The position numbers and the translations under genes are program-made. A model generated the notes under the pieces. It saw only the letters and a program-made list of their open reading frames with translations, did no database searches and was not told where the DNA came from. From positions 124,001 to 188,000 of the forward strand of contig NZ_JAIBOA010000002.1 in the NCBI RefSeq assembly GCF_019458805.1: 64,000 nucleotides of DNA, given 5' to 3'. Position 1 is the stretch's first letter, and every line of letters begins with the position of its first letter. The stretch is from Actinomadura parmotrematis. Its GTDB lineage: Bacteria > Actinomycetota > Actinomycetes > Streptosporangiales > Streptosporangiaceae. Positions 50,833 to 59,031 of this stretch are shown here, piece by piece.

Positions 50833-51846
50833 ATGCCGTCCGCAAGCCGCACCGGGCCGCGCGTCGCGGTCGTCGCCACCGCCTCCGGCGGGCCCGCCCC
50901 GCTGGCGCGCCTGCTGGAGTCGCTCGCCGCGCAGTCGGCGCCGCCCGCCGCCGTCGTCGTCGCCGACCGGACCGCCGGCCCGGACGCGGCCGCCGTCGTC
51001 GCCGAGCACGCCGGACGGCTGCCGGTGCGGCGGATCGCGTCCGCCGGGAGCGTCTCGGCGGCCCGCAACGACGGCCTGGCCGAACTCGGCCTCTACGACC
51101 GCTCCGCGCACGCCCGGCCGTCGGGGATCCGCGTCCTGGAGTCGATCCTGGCCGCCGAGGCGCGCGGCGGCGGGACGGCCACCGCCACCCTGCCCGAGAC
51201 GCCCGACCTCCTGGTCTTCCCCGACGAGGGCGCCTGGTACGCCGAGGACGCGTTCGCGCTCGCCGCCGACGCCGTCGCGCGCGGCTGCGACGCCGTCTCC
51301 GGCCGCCTGCTGGACCCCGCCGGGACGCCCGTCCGGCCCGCCGCCGGCCCCGACCGCCGCCCCCTCGACGCGCGGACGGTGTGGACGCACGCGCCCGGCG
51401 GGGCCTGCTTCTTCACCGCCGGCTACCTGCGGGCGGTCGGCGGGTTCGACGAGAACCTCGGCCCCGGCGGCCGCTCGCCCTGGCACTCGGGCGCCGGCAC
51501 CGACCTGCTGCTGCGCGGCCTCCGCCGGGGCGCCACCGTCGTGTACGACCCGCGCGTCCGCGTCCACGAGCGGCCCGCCGCCCTCGACGAGGCCGCGCTG
51601 CGCGCCGAGGCGCGGCACGCCGCGCGCGGCACCGGCCGCGTCCACCGGCGCCACTACGGCGGCTACGCCTGCACGCGCGCGATCGTCCGCCCCCTCGGGA
51701 CGGCACTGCTGGCGGCGGCGCGCGGCCGCTGGTCCGAGACGGCCCGGCACCTGCACGAGGCCGTCGGCCGCGCCGAGGGCGTCTACGACGTGCTGCTGCC
51801 CGCGCCCGCCCCGCCGGGGGCGGCGGTCACCCGACCAGCCCGCTGA
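50833..51846 (+). CDS. Family 2 (GT-A) glycosyltransferase
   Basis: The 337-residue protein begins VAVVATASGGPAPLARLLES, the GT-A nucleotide-binding strand with SVSAARNDGLAE, then the acidic motif LLVFPDEGAWY in place of DxD, and GACFFTAGYLRAVGGFDENLG in the acceptor region. It probably transfers a sugar to a cell-wall or exopolysaccharide acceptor. Start ATG 50833 has no RBS; CACAAT lies 6 bases upstream (leaderless). The 3' end overlaps the convergent GT4 gene by 20 bases; the pair may act in one pathway (inferred). Confidence 0.75.
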   Translation: MPSASRTGPRVAVVATASGGPAPLARLLESLAAQSAPPAAVVVADRTAGPDAAAVVAEHAGRLPVRRIASAGSVSAARNDGLAELGLYDRSAHARPSGIRVLESILAAEARGGGTATATLPETPDLLVFPDEGAWYAEDAFALAADAVARGCDAVSGRLLDPAGTPVRPAAGPDRRPLDARTVWTHAPGGACFFTAGYLRAVGGFDENLGPGGRSPWHSGAGTDLLLRGLRRGATVVYDPRVRVHERPAALDEAALRAEARHAARGTGRVHRRHYGGYACTRAIVRPLGTALLAAARGRWSETARHLHEAVGRAEGVYDVLLPAPAPPGAAVTRPAR

Positions 51847-52876
51847 ACACCTCGTGGTGGCGCGCGGCGGCGCGCTCCCACGTCAGGTCCCGGACGCGGC
51901 GGAGGCCCGCGTCGCGCAGCTCGGCGGCGCAGCCGGCGTCGCCGAGCACCTGCCCGAGCGCGAACACCAGGCTGCCGAGGGACAGGTCGGGGACGGTCCG
52001 GGCCGCTCCCCCGGCGGCCTCGGGCAGCGCGCCCCGGCCGGAGACGACCGCGGGCGTCCCGCAGGCCATCGCCTCCAGGACCGGCAGCGCCGACCCCTCG
52101 TGCGAGGACGGCAGCGCGAGCGCCGCGGCGCCCCGCAGCAGCGGCGCGACGAGCGGGCCGGGCACCGTCCCGAGGCGCCGCACGTGCGGGGCGGTGTCCA
52201 GCACCCGCGCGAGGGCCCCGTCCCCGGGCGCCGGGCGGCCCGCGACCACCAGCGGGACACCGATCCGGGCGGTCGCCTCGACGAGCAGCGGGACGTTCTT
52301 GCGCGGCGCGAGCGCGCCGAGGAACAGCACGTAGCGCGGCGGCAGGCGGAGCGGCGCGAGCCGCTCGGCGTCCCCGCCCGCCCCCGGGTGGAAGCGGGCG
52401 GCGTCGAGGCCGTAGGGGATCGGGTGCAGGCGGCGGGCGGGCACCCCGAACACCCGGTGGACCTCGCGGGCGGCGAATTCCGACGCGGTGATCACCGCGT
52501 CCGCGACGTCGAGGAGGCCGCCGACCCGCCGGTACCAGAGCCGCTCGCGGGCGGCGCCGCGCGGCCCCGCCGGGCGCCGCGGCGGCAGGCCGTGGACGGT
52601 CGCGGCCACCGGGATCCGGGCGGGGACGAGGGCGCCGGTGTCACCGGGATAGTGCAGCATGTCCATACGGCAGCGGCGCGGCCACACCAGGCCGTCGGCG
52701 ACCGCGTACGCCAGGGCTCGGGCGGGCCCGCGCACGATGGGCGGGACGAGCACGCCGGCGTCCACGCCGAGCGCGCCGAGCCGCTCGTACAACGGTCCGG
52801 CGTAGGCCGGCCCGCCGCCGGGGTGGGGCTGCCCGGCGTGAGGTTGCAGGGACCTGCCCGAGACTGCGACTCGCAT
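51827..52876 (-). CDS. Family 4 (GT-B) glycosyltransferase
   Basis: The 349-residue protein shows the N-terminal Rossmann half (GGGPAYAGPLYERLGALGVD), the linker ITASEFAAREVHRVFGVPAR, and the donor-binding half YVLFLGALAPRKNVPLLVEA with the family E-x7-E region (SSHEGSALPVLEAMACGTPA). The first Glu of SSHEG and the Glu of VLEAM form that pair. It is a retaining transferase using a nucleotide-sugar donor. TACGGT lies 9 bases before ATG 52876 on the minus strand. No membrane segment is visible. Confidence 0.85.
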   Translation of the reverse strand: MRVAVSGRSLQPHAGQPHPGGGPAYAGPLYERLGALGVDAGVLVPPIVRGPARALAYAVADGLVWPRRCRMDMLHYPGDTGALVPARIPVAATVHGLPPRRPAGPRGAARERLWYRRVGGLLDVADAVITASEFAAREVHRVFGVPARRLHPIPYGLDAARFHPGAGGDAERLAPLRLPPRYVLFLGALAPRKNVPLLVEATARIGVPLVVAGRPAPGDGALARVLDTAPHVRRLGTVPGPLVAPLLRGAAALALPSSHEGSALPVLEAMACGTPAVVSGRGALPEAAGGAARTVPDLSLGSLVFALGQVLGDAGCAAELRDAGLRRVRDLTWERAAARHHEVFSGLVG

Positions 52877-53040
52877 GGTTTCCGGACCGTAGCCAGGCCG
52901 CGCCGCGCGGGCGCCCCGCCGCGCTCGGCGAGGACCGCATTTGGGGCGCCGTTGGCGACCCGATGCCCCGGCCGGGACGCGGCGGCGTCCCCAGTGGTGT
53001 CGCGTGTGCCACATCGGGTGGATAACGGGATGCCATACCA

Positions 53041-53080
53041 GTCGGAGTGGATTAGTCTAAGTGGATCAATCCACTCCGAC
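53041..53080. promoter_or_regulatory. Inverted-repeat operator of the PadR/efflux operon
   Basis: GTCGGAGTGGATT (53041-53053) and its exact complement (53068-53080) flank a 14-base spacer with TAGTCT and a further AGTGGATC half-site. It ends 18 bases before the PadR start and probably binds PadR. Confidence 0.65.
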
Positions 53081-53098
53081 ATCGAAGCATCGACTGAT

Positions 53099-53704
53099 AT
53101 GTCCAGACCGCTGACCCCGCTCGCGCTCGCCGTCCTCCACATGCTGGAGGCCGGCCCCATGCATCCCTACGAGATGCAGCAGCGCATGCGCGACCACTAC
53201 TACGACCACGCGGTGAAGGTCACCCACGGGTCGCTCTACCACACCGTCGAGCGGCTCGCCGCGACCGGCATGATCGAGCCGGTGGAGACCGCCCGCGCGG
53301 GCCGCCGCCCCGAGCGCACCGTCTACGCGATCACCACGGCGGGGCGGGACGCCGCCGCGATCCGCCTCGCCGATCTGCTGAAGAACCCCGTCGAGGAGTT
53401 CCCCCTCTACGGGACGGCGCTGGCGTTCGCCGGCATGCTCCCCGAGGACGAGGTGGCGCGGCAGCTGCGCGGCCGGGCGGTCGCGCTGGAGGGCCGGCTC
53501 GCCTCGCTGCGGGCCACCTACGACTCCGTCCGGGAGATCGGGGTGCTGCGGCACCAGCTGCTGGACGCCGAGCTGGAGATCGCCCGCGTCCGCGCCGAGC
53601 TGGAGTTCACCCGCGGCCTGGCGGCCGACCTCGTCGAGGGCCGGCTGTCCTGGAAGGACCTCACCATGACCCATCGCACCCCCCGAGCCGAGGAGGCACC
53701 GTGA
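53099..53704 (+). CDS. PadR-family regulator of an adjacent efflux pump
   Basis: The 201-residue PadR protein has the winged helix LTPLALAVLHMLEAGPMHPY, then THGSLYHTVERLAATGMIEP and a C-terminal helical domain (LLDAELEIARVRAELEFTRG). The start ATG 53099 lies inside the operator region. The stop overlaps the GTG of the MFS gene by 4 bases, so the two are coupled, the standard arrangement for a self-regulating PadR-efflux operon. The inducer is presumably a pump substrate. Confidence 0.9.
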   Translation: MSRPLTPLALAVLHMLEAGPMHPYEMQQRMRDHYYDHAVKVTHGSLYHTVERLAATGMIEPVETARAGRRPERTVYAITTAGRDAAAIRLADLLKNPVEEFPLYGTALAFAGMLPEDEVARQLRGRAVALEGRLASLRATYDSVREIGVLRHQLLDAELEIARVRAELEFTRGLAADLVEGRLSWKDLTMTHRTPRAEEAP

Positions 53705-55329
53705 CCAGGTGGCGCGGCAACCCGTGGGCGATCCTGCTCACCCTGTCCCTCGGGTTCTTCATGACCCTGCTGGACCTCACCATCGTCAACATCGCCGTGC
53801 CGAGCATGGTCGACAAGCTGCACGCCTCGCTGGACGAGGTGCTGTGGGTCGTCAACGCCTACGTGCTCGTGCTCGCGGTGCTGCTCATCACCGCGGGCCG
53901 CCTCGGCGACCTGTGGGGCAAGAAGAACCTGTTCATCGCGGGCGTGGCGCTGTTCACGCTGGCGAGCCTGGCCTGCGGCCTCGCCCAGGACCCCGCGCAG
54001 CTCATCGCGGCGCGGACCGTGCAGGGCCTCGGCGCGGCGCTGCTCATGCCGCAGACCATGTCGATCATCATCGCGACGTTCCCGCCGGAGCGGCGCGGCG
54101 CCGCGCTCGGCGTGTGGGGCGCCGTCGCGGGCGTGTCCACGATCGCCGGGCCGACCATCGGCGGCCTGCTGGTGAGCGCCCTGGACTGGCGGTGGATCTT
54201 CTTCGTGAACCTGCCGGTCGGGATCCTCGTCCTCGCGATGGCCGTGCCGATCCTGCCGGGCCACCAGCGGGGCGTGAAGCACCGCTTCGACGTGCTCGGC
54301 GTCCTCCTCGCGACCGCGTCGCTGTTCTGCCTGGTGTTCGCGCTCACCGAGGGCGAGAAGTACGACTGGAACGGCTGGATCTGGGGCCTCATGGGCGCCG
54401 CCGCGGCGCTGCTCGCGGCGTTCCTGCTCCAGCAGCGCGCCAAGCAGGACGCCGAGCCGCTCGTGCCGTTCGGGCTGTTCCGCGACCGCAACTTCTCGGT
54501 GCTGAACTTCGTCGGCGCCGCCGTGTCCATCGGCATGATCGGCATGTTCCTGCCGCTGTCGTTCTACCTGCAGTCGGTGCTCGGCTACAGCGCCTTGAAG
54601 GCCGGCCTGGTGATGGCGCCGTCGTCGCTCGTGTCGATGTTCCTCGCGCCCGTCGCGGGCAAGCTGTCGGACCGCTACGGCGGCCGGTTCATCCTCATGG
54701 GCGGCCTGTTCCTCTACGGCCTCGGCATGGTGTGGATCGTCGCGATCGCCGACGTCGGCACCGACTGGACGAGCTTCCTGCCGGCGTTCATCGTCACCGG
54801 CATCGGCATCGGCGGCGTGTTCGCGCCGATGGCGACCGAGGCGACCCGCAACGTCCCGCCGCGCCTCGCGGGCGCCGCGTCGGGCGTCAACAACACCATC
54901 CGGCAGGTCGGGTCGGTGCTCGGCAGCGCCGTCGTCGGCGCCGTCCTGCAGAGCCAGCTCGCGTCCGCGCTGCACGACCAGGCGGTGGAGCGGTCCGCGG
55001 CGCTGCCGCCGCAGGCCCGGCAGGGGTTCGTCGAGGGCGTCGCCGAGTCCGCCAAGGGCGGCCTGGAGGTCGGCGCGGGCCAGCACGCGCAGCAGGTGCC
55101 GCCGGGCACCCCGCCCGCGCTGGCGCACCAGCTCCAGGAGGTCGGCGCGGCGGTGTTCCAGCACGCGTTCGTGGACGCGATGAAGCCGACGATGCTGACG
55201 CCGATCATCGTGATCTTCCTGGCGGCCGCCGCGTGCCTGGCGGTCAAGCGCTACCGGGCGGCCGACGCCGGCACGGGCACCGCCCCGGCCGACCCGTCCG
55301 CCGACCCGTCGGTGGACGCCGCGCGCTAG
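53701..55329 (+). CDS. DHA2-family (EmrB/QacA-type) MFS efflux transporter
   Basis: The 542-residue protein has 14 predicted membrane helices. Landmarks are the acidic helix-1 motif FFMTLLDLTIVNIAVPSM, AGRLGDLWGKKN (motif A), the antiporter motif GVWGAVAGVSTIAGPTIGG and LDWRWIFFVNLP. An extracytoplasmic stretch (SALHDQAVERSAALPPQARQ onward) precedes the last helix. It is an H+-coupled drug exporter; spectrum unknown. It is translated with the upstream PadR gene (4-base overlap). Confidence 0.9.
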   Translation: MTRWRGNPWAILLTLSLGFFMTLLDLTIVNIAVPSMVDKLHASLDEVLWVVNAYVLVLAVLLITAGRLGDLWGKKNLFIAGVALFTLASLACGLAQDPAQLIAARTVQGLGAALLMPQTMSIIIATFPPERRGAALGVWGAVAGVSTIAGPTIGGLLVSALDWRWIFFVNLPVGILVLAMAVPILPGHQRGVKHRFDVLGVLLATASLFCLVFALTEGEKYDWNGWIWGLMGAAAALLAAFLLQQRAKQDAEPLVPFGLFRDRNFSVLNFVGAAVSIGMIGMFLPLSFYLQSVLGYSALKAGLVMAPSSLVSMFLAPVAGKLSDRYGGRFILMGGLFLYGLGMVWIVAIADVGTDWTSFLPAFIVTGIGIGGVFAPMATEATRNVPPRLAGAASGVNNTIRQVGSVLGSAVVGAVLQSQLASALHDQAVERSAALPPQARQGFVEGVAESAKGGLEVGAGQHAQQVPPGTPPALAHQLQEVGAAVFQHAFVDAMKPTMLTPIIVIFLAAAACLAVKRYRAADAGTGTAPADPSADPSVDAAR

Positions 55330-55339
55330 CGGGTCCGGT

Positions 55340-55867
55340 CTAGCGGTCCAGGGCGCGGTAGCCGCCGCGGTGGAAGACGAGCGGCTCGGCGTCGGGGTCG
55401 GGCAGGTCCAGCGACAGGACCTGCCCGACCACGATGCTGTGGTCGCCGGCCTCGTGGACCTGCCGGGTGCGGCACTCCAGCGCGGCGAGCGCGCCCGCCA
55501 GCAGCGGCGCGCCGGTCTCCGCGCCGCGCACCGTCGGCCAGCCGTCGAGCTGGTCGTCCAGGGGGCGCCCGGGGGCGGCGAACCAGTCGGACGCCTCCCG
55601 GTGGCCGGTGCCGAGCACCGACACCGCCCAGAACCCGGCGGCGAGGACGGCGGCGTGGAAGCGGCCGGTGCGCTCGGCGCAGAACATCACGAGCGGCGGG
55701 TCCAGCGACACCGAGCTGAACGAGTTCACCGTCATGGCGTGGTCGACGCCGTCCGCCACCGTGGTGACGACCGTCACGCCGGTCGCGAACGCGCCGGTGA
55801 CCTCGCGGAACAGCCGGCCGTCGGGGAGGGCCGCCGCGGGCGGGGGGATCGGCGCTTCGTCGTTCAC
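55340..55867 (-). CDS. Flavin reductase-like FMN-binding protein
   Basis: The 175-residue protein has the flavin reductase core: TGAFATGVTVVTTVADGVDH, MTVNSFSSVSLDPPLVMFCA, FWAVSVLGTGHREASDWFA and LECRTRQVHEAGDHSIVVGQ, the FMN-binding signature. It supplies reduced flavin to a monooxygenase or reduces flavin with NAD(P)H. GTG 55867 follows TAGGGT by 9 bases. It lies 12 bases after the DUF6113 gene on the same strand, downstream of mshB, and may belong to that transcript. No partner monooxygenase is nearby. Confidence 0.85.
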   Translation of the reverse strand: MNDEAPIPPPAAALPDGRLFREVTGAFATGVTVVTTVADGVDHAMTVNSFSSVSLDPPLVMFCAERTGRFHAAVLAAGFWAVSVLGTGHREASDWFAAPGRPLDDQLDGWPTVRGAETGAPLLAGALAALECRTRQVHEAGDHSIVVGQVLSLDLPDPDAEPLVFHRGGYRALDR

Positions 55868-55879
55868 AACGCCCCCACC

Positions 55880-56377
55880 CTACCCGCCGGTAGGAGGCGC
55901 GCCCCTCGTCAGCCAGCCGCCCGGCTCCCGCGGCCCCACGGGCGAGGTGGCGAGCCCGACGGCGAGCGCCACCATCCCGCCGATGAGGAACACGTAGCCG
56001 CTGGTGGTGCCGGGCACGACGAGGTCGCCCTCGGGCCGCTGCCGGCTGAGGACGAGCACGACCGCGAGCCACGCCGCGGCCGGGACGATGCCGCCGAGGC
56101 GCGAGCCCATGCCCCACGCCGCCAGCCAGGCGAGCGCGGCGTTCGCGGCGATGAGCACGGCGACGGCCAGGAACGCCGGGCCGAACCCCTGCAGGAACGA
56201 GCCGACGACGCCGAGCGCGGCGCCGAGCAGCGCGAGGACCGCGTAGGCGGCACCGGTGGCGAACGCCTCCAGCGGCCCCGGCTCGTCCGGTCCGCGGCGC
56301 GGCGCGGGCGCGGTGGCGGGGACGGCGGTCGCGCCGGCCGCCGGGGGCGCGGGCGCCGCCTGCTCGTCGTGGTCCAC
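55880..56377 (-). CDS. DUF6113-type membrane protein
   Basis: The 165-residue protein has a low-complexity Ala/Pro N-terminus and four membrane helices (AAYAVLALLGAALGVVGSFL, AFLAVAVLIAANAALAWLAA, GIVPAAAWLAVVLVLS, VFLIGGMVALAVGLA). The conserved loop RPEGDLVVPGTTSGY is the DUF6113 landmark, and the gene follows mshB as in many actinomycetes. Function unknown. GTG 56377 lies 7 bases after a -10-like TACCCT that arises from the tandem repeat upstream. Confidence 0.75.
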   Translation of the reverse strand: MDHDEQAAPAPPAAGATAVPATAPAPRRGPDEPGPLEAFATGAAYAVLALLGAALGVVGSFLQGFGPAFLAVAVLIAANAALAWLAAWGMGSRLGGIVPAAAWLAVVLVLSRQRPEGDLVVPGTTSGYVFLIGGMVALAVGLATSPVGPREPGGWLTRGAPPTGG

Positions 56378-56425
56378 GGACGTCAGGGTAGCCGGACGTC
56401 AGGGCAGCCGGGCGTCAGGGCAGCC
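56378..56425. repeat. Three tandem 16-base repeats at the mshB 3' end
   Basis: Units GGACGTCAGGGTAGCC, GGACGTCAGGGCAGCC and GGGCGTCAGGGCAGCC lie end to end between mshB and the DUF6113 gene, covering mshB's last codons and stop. Only the first unit, nearest DUF6113, reads TACCCT (minus strand); the others read TGCCCT. Confidence 0.75.
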
Positions 56426-57296
56426 GGGCGAACAGGTCGGTCTCGCGGCCGCCGGGCCCGGCCGGGCCGGGCTCGCCGTCCAGCAGCACGTAGTACTCGG
56501 TGCCGAACGCCTGCTGGGCCAGGTTGTTCGACAGCGCGAAGTAGGGGCCGGCGCCGTCGGGCGCGACGGTGATCTGGGTGCGGTGGGCGCGCAGCGCGGC
56601 CAGCTTGGCGGGCAGGTGGGCGCGGGCGTCCACGGCACTGGTGATCTCCCCGTCGGGGATGCCCGAGCCGAGCTCGTCGAGGCCCGCGACCCGGTCGAAC
56701 GGCAGCTTGGCCTCCCGCATGACCGCGATGGCGCGGGCGAGGACGGTCCGCGGCGTCGCGTAGGCGTAGAACTTGCGGGCCCGGTGCGGGTCGCCGCCGG
56801 GGCCCGGTTCGGCGGCGAGCTCGTGGGCGCGGCGGGCGACGCGGTGCGCCTGGATGTGGTCGGGGTGGCCGTAGTTGCCGCGCCGGTCGTAGGTGACGAT
56901 GACCTCGGGGCGCAGCTCGCGGATCGTCTCGGCGAGGCCGCCCGCCGCCTCGTCCAGGTCGGCCTGCCAGAAGCAGCGCGGGTCGTCGTTGCTGGGGGCG
57001 CCCATCATGCCCGAGTCGCGGTAGCGGCCGGCGCCGCCGAGGAAGCGATGGTCGGTGACGCCGAGCGCCGCGCAGGCGGCGGCGAGCTCGCCGATGCGGT
57101 ACCGGCCGAGCCCGTCCTCCTTGTCGGCGGCCAGGTGGCGCAGCTCGGGAGGGATGACCTCGCCCTCCTCGCCCAGCGTGCAGGTGACCAGGGTGACGTG
57201 CGCGCCCTCGGCCGCGTACTTGGCCATGGTCGCCCCGGTCCCGATGGTCTCGTCGTCCGGGTGGGCGTGGACGAACAGGATGCGCGGCTCGGTCAT
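56415..57296 (-). CDS. mshB: N-acetyl-1-D-myo-inositol-2-amino-2-deoxy-alpha-D-glucopyranoside deacetylase
   Basis: Removes the acetyl group from GlcNAc-Ins in mycothiol synthesis, yielding GlcN-Ins. The 293-residue LmbE-fold protein carries the metal motif HAHPDDE (His12, Asp15) and, later, the metal His in [18 protein letters not shown], with the deacetylase's TYDRRG before it. Mycothiol is specific to actinobacteria, which supports the assignment. The start is ATG 57296. It heads a probable transcript with DUF6113 and perhaps the flavin reductase. The tandem repeats overlap its stop codon. Confidence 0.92.
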   Translation of the reverse strand: MTEPRILFVHAHPDDETIGTGATMAKYAAEGAHVTLVTCTLGEEGEVIPPELRHLAADKEDGLGRYRIGELAAACAALGVTDHRFLGGAGRYRDSGMMGAPSNDDPRCFWQADLDEAAGGLAETIRELRPEVIVTYDRRGNYGHPDHIQAHRVARRAHELAAEPGPGGDPHRARKFYAYATPRTVLARAIAVMREAKLPFDRVAGLDELGSGIPDGEITSAVDARAHLPAKLAALRAHRTQITVAPDGAGPYFALSNNLAQQAFGTEYYVLLDGEPGPAGPGGRETDLFARLP

Positions 57297-57356
57297 GACC
57301 TAACCGTACTCAGGGCGGGCGCCCGCGCGGATGCCCGCCCTGCCGTCACGCGCCGG

Positions 57357-58880
57357 TCAGCCGTTGCCGCCCTCGGACCGGGACTGGGACTGGGCGTTGC
57401 CGCCGCCGGTGCCCGTCCCGGTGCCGGTGCCGGTCCCGTCGCCGGGGCCGGTGCCGGTCCCGCCGGTGCCGCCGTCGCCGCCCGTCCCGCCGCCGCCGGT
57501 GCCGCCGGTCGGCTCGGTCGACGGCGCGCTGGTGGTGGGCTCGCTGGTCGGCTCGCTGGTGGTCGGCTCGCTGGTGGGCTCCCGGGTGGTCGGCCGCGCC
57601 GTGGGCGTCCGGACCCGCGTCCGGGTCGGCGCCGGCTCGCTGGACTCGGTCTCCTGCTCGGACTCGGTGGCCGAGACGCTGTCGCTCGGCGTCGGGGAGT
57701 CGTCGGTGGCGGGGCCTCCCCCGCCGAGTCCCTTCATCGCGAAGAACACGATCGCGGCGAGCACCACGATCGCGCCGACCGCGGCGACGATCGGCCACGG
57801 GGACCGGCCGTCGCGACCGCCGTCGTCGTAGCCGTAGCCGCCCGCCCGGGTGGCGCCGCCGTAGCCGCCCGCCTGGGTGGCGCCGGCGTAGCCGCCCGCC
57901 CGGGTGGCGTCGGCGTAGCCGGGCGCGGGCGGCAGGGTGCCGGTGTAGGCGGCCGGCGACACGCGGGTGGCGCCGCCGCCGTAGGGGTCCTGCGGCACGA
58001 CGGCGCCGGCCGCCATGTGCTCGCCCTCGGCGAGGAAGGTGGTGGCCTGCGCCGGGTCGTCCAGGTGGGTCTGCGCCGCCGGGGCCGCGCCGATCAGGTT
58101 GAGCATGAGCTGCTGCGCGGTCGGCCGGCGGGCCGGGTCCTTCTGCAGGCAGGACGCGAGGAGCTGCTGCATGTCGGCGGGCACGCCGTGCAGCGACGGC
58201 GGCTCGTTCATCACCCGGTTGATCACCGCGACGACGGTGTCGTCGCCGAACGGGGGCCGGCCGGTCGCGGCGTACACCATGGTCGCCGCCCACGCCCACA
58301 CGTCCACGGCCTCGGTCAGCTTGGCGCCGGCGACCTGCTCGGGCGCCATGTAGGACGGGGTGCCGATCGCCTTGGTCGCGGCGGTCTGGCCGACGTCCAG
58401 GGCCCGCGCGATCCCGAAGTCGATCACGCGCGGCCCGTCCGGCGCCATGATCACGTTGTGCGGCTTGAAGTCGCGGTGCACGATCCCGGCCTGGTGGATC
58501 GCGACGAGGGCGGTGGTGGTGCCGATGGCGAGGCGGTCCAGCGACGCCTCGGTGATCGGGCCCTGCGCGCGGATCTGGGCGTACAGCGACGGGCCGGGCA
58601 CGTACTCGCTGGCGATGTAGGGCCGGTCGCCCGCCATGTCGACCTCCAGGACCTGCGCGGTGCAGAACCGCGCGACCTGCTTGGCCGCCTGCGCCTCCCG
58701 GATGAAGCGGTTGCGGGCCGCGGCGTCCTCGGTGAGGTCGGCGCGCAGGAGCTTGATCGCGGCCTGCCGGCCGCCCCCGTCCCTGCCCAGGTAGACGACG
58801 CCCTGGCCGCCCTCTCCCAGTCGCTCCAGGATCTCGTAGGACCCCAGCCGCCGGGGATCGCCCGGCTGCAACTCCGGCAT
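57357..58880 (-). CDS. PknB-type Ser/Thr protein kinase with transmembrane segment
   Basis: The 507-residue protein is a canonical receptor-like kinase: glycine loop GEGGQGVVYLG, Lys43 in AAIKLL, HRDFKPHNV (Asp137), DFG at 154-156, activation loop TAATKAIGTPSYMAPEQ. After ~residue 270 comes a linker with three 9-residue repeats (YAGATQAGG-like), a membrane helix (WPIVAAVGAIVVLAAIVFFA) and a low-complexity Thr/Ser/Pro then Gly/Thr-rich tail outside the membrane with no folded domain. ATG 58880 follows AGGGAG. The substrates are unknown. Confidence 0.9.
   Translation of the reverse strand: MPELQPGDPRRLGSYEILERLGEGGQGVVYLGRDGGGRQAAIKLLRADLTEDAAARNRFIREAQAAKQVARFCTAQVLEVDMAGDRPYIASEYVPGPSLYAQIRAQGPITEASLDRLAIGTTTALVAIHQAGIVHRDFKPHNVIMAPDGPRVIDFGIARALDVGQTAATKAIGTPSYMAPEQVAGAKLTEAVDVWAWAATMVYAATGRPPFGDDTVVAVINRVMNEPPSLHGVPADMQQLLASCLQKDPARRPTAQQLMLNLIGAAPAAQTHLDDPAQATTFLAEGEHMAAGAVVPQDPYGGGATRVSPAAYTGTLPPAPGYADATRAGGYAGATQAGGYGGATRAGGYGYDDGGRDGRSPWPIVAAVGAIVVLAAIVFFAMKGLGGGGPATDDSPTPSDSVSATESEQETESSEPAPTRTRVRTPTARPTTREPTSEPTTSEPTSEPTTSAPSTEPTGGTGGGGTGGDGGTGGTGTGPGDGTGTGTGTGTGGGNAQSQSRSEGGNG
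57834..57914 (-). repeat. Three tandem 27-base repeats in the kinase gene
   Basis: Units 57834-57860, 57861-57887 and 57888-57914 encode three near-identical 9-residue repeats (AGGY-centred) in the juxtamembrane linker. Variation is mostly at single bases. Confidence 0.75.
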
Positions 58881-59031
58881 GGACCACTCCCTGTTAGACC
58901 CTCGTCCGCGAAGCTTCGAGCTTACGCGAGCCTGCCCGCGATCACGGGTCGTTCCCCGCTCGCGCGATCCAACCACGCCCGTGCGCGCGGGCGCATCCCG
59001 CGCGGCCCGGGACGGCTGGCAGACTCGGGGG

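Noticed and set aside
43492..51846. A very long open frame of 2,784 codons on the plus strand
   Set aside because: It runs antisense to or out of frame with the M6 protease, rraA, the pseudokinase and rocD. Only its last 337 codons (from 50833) form a real gene, the GT2. Open antisense frames are common at this GC content.
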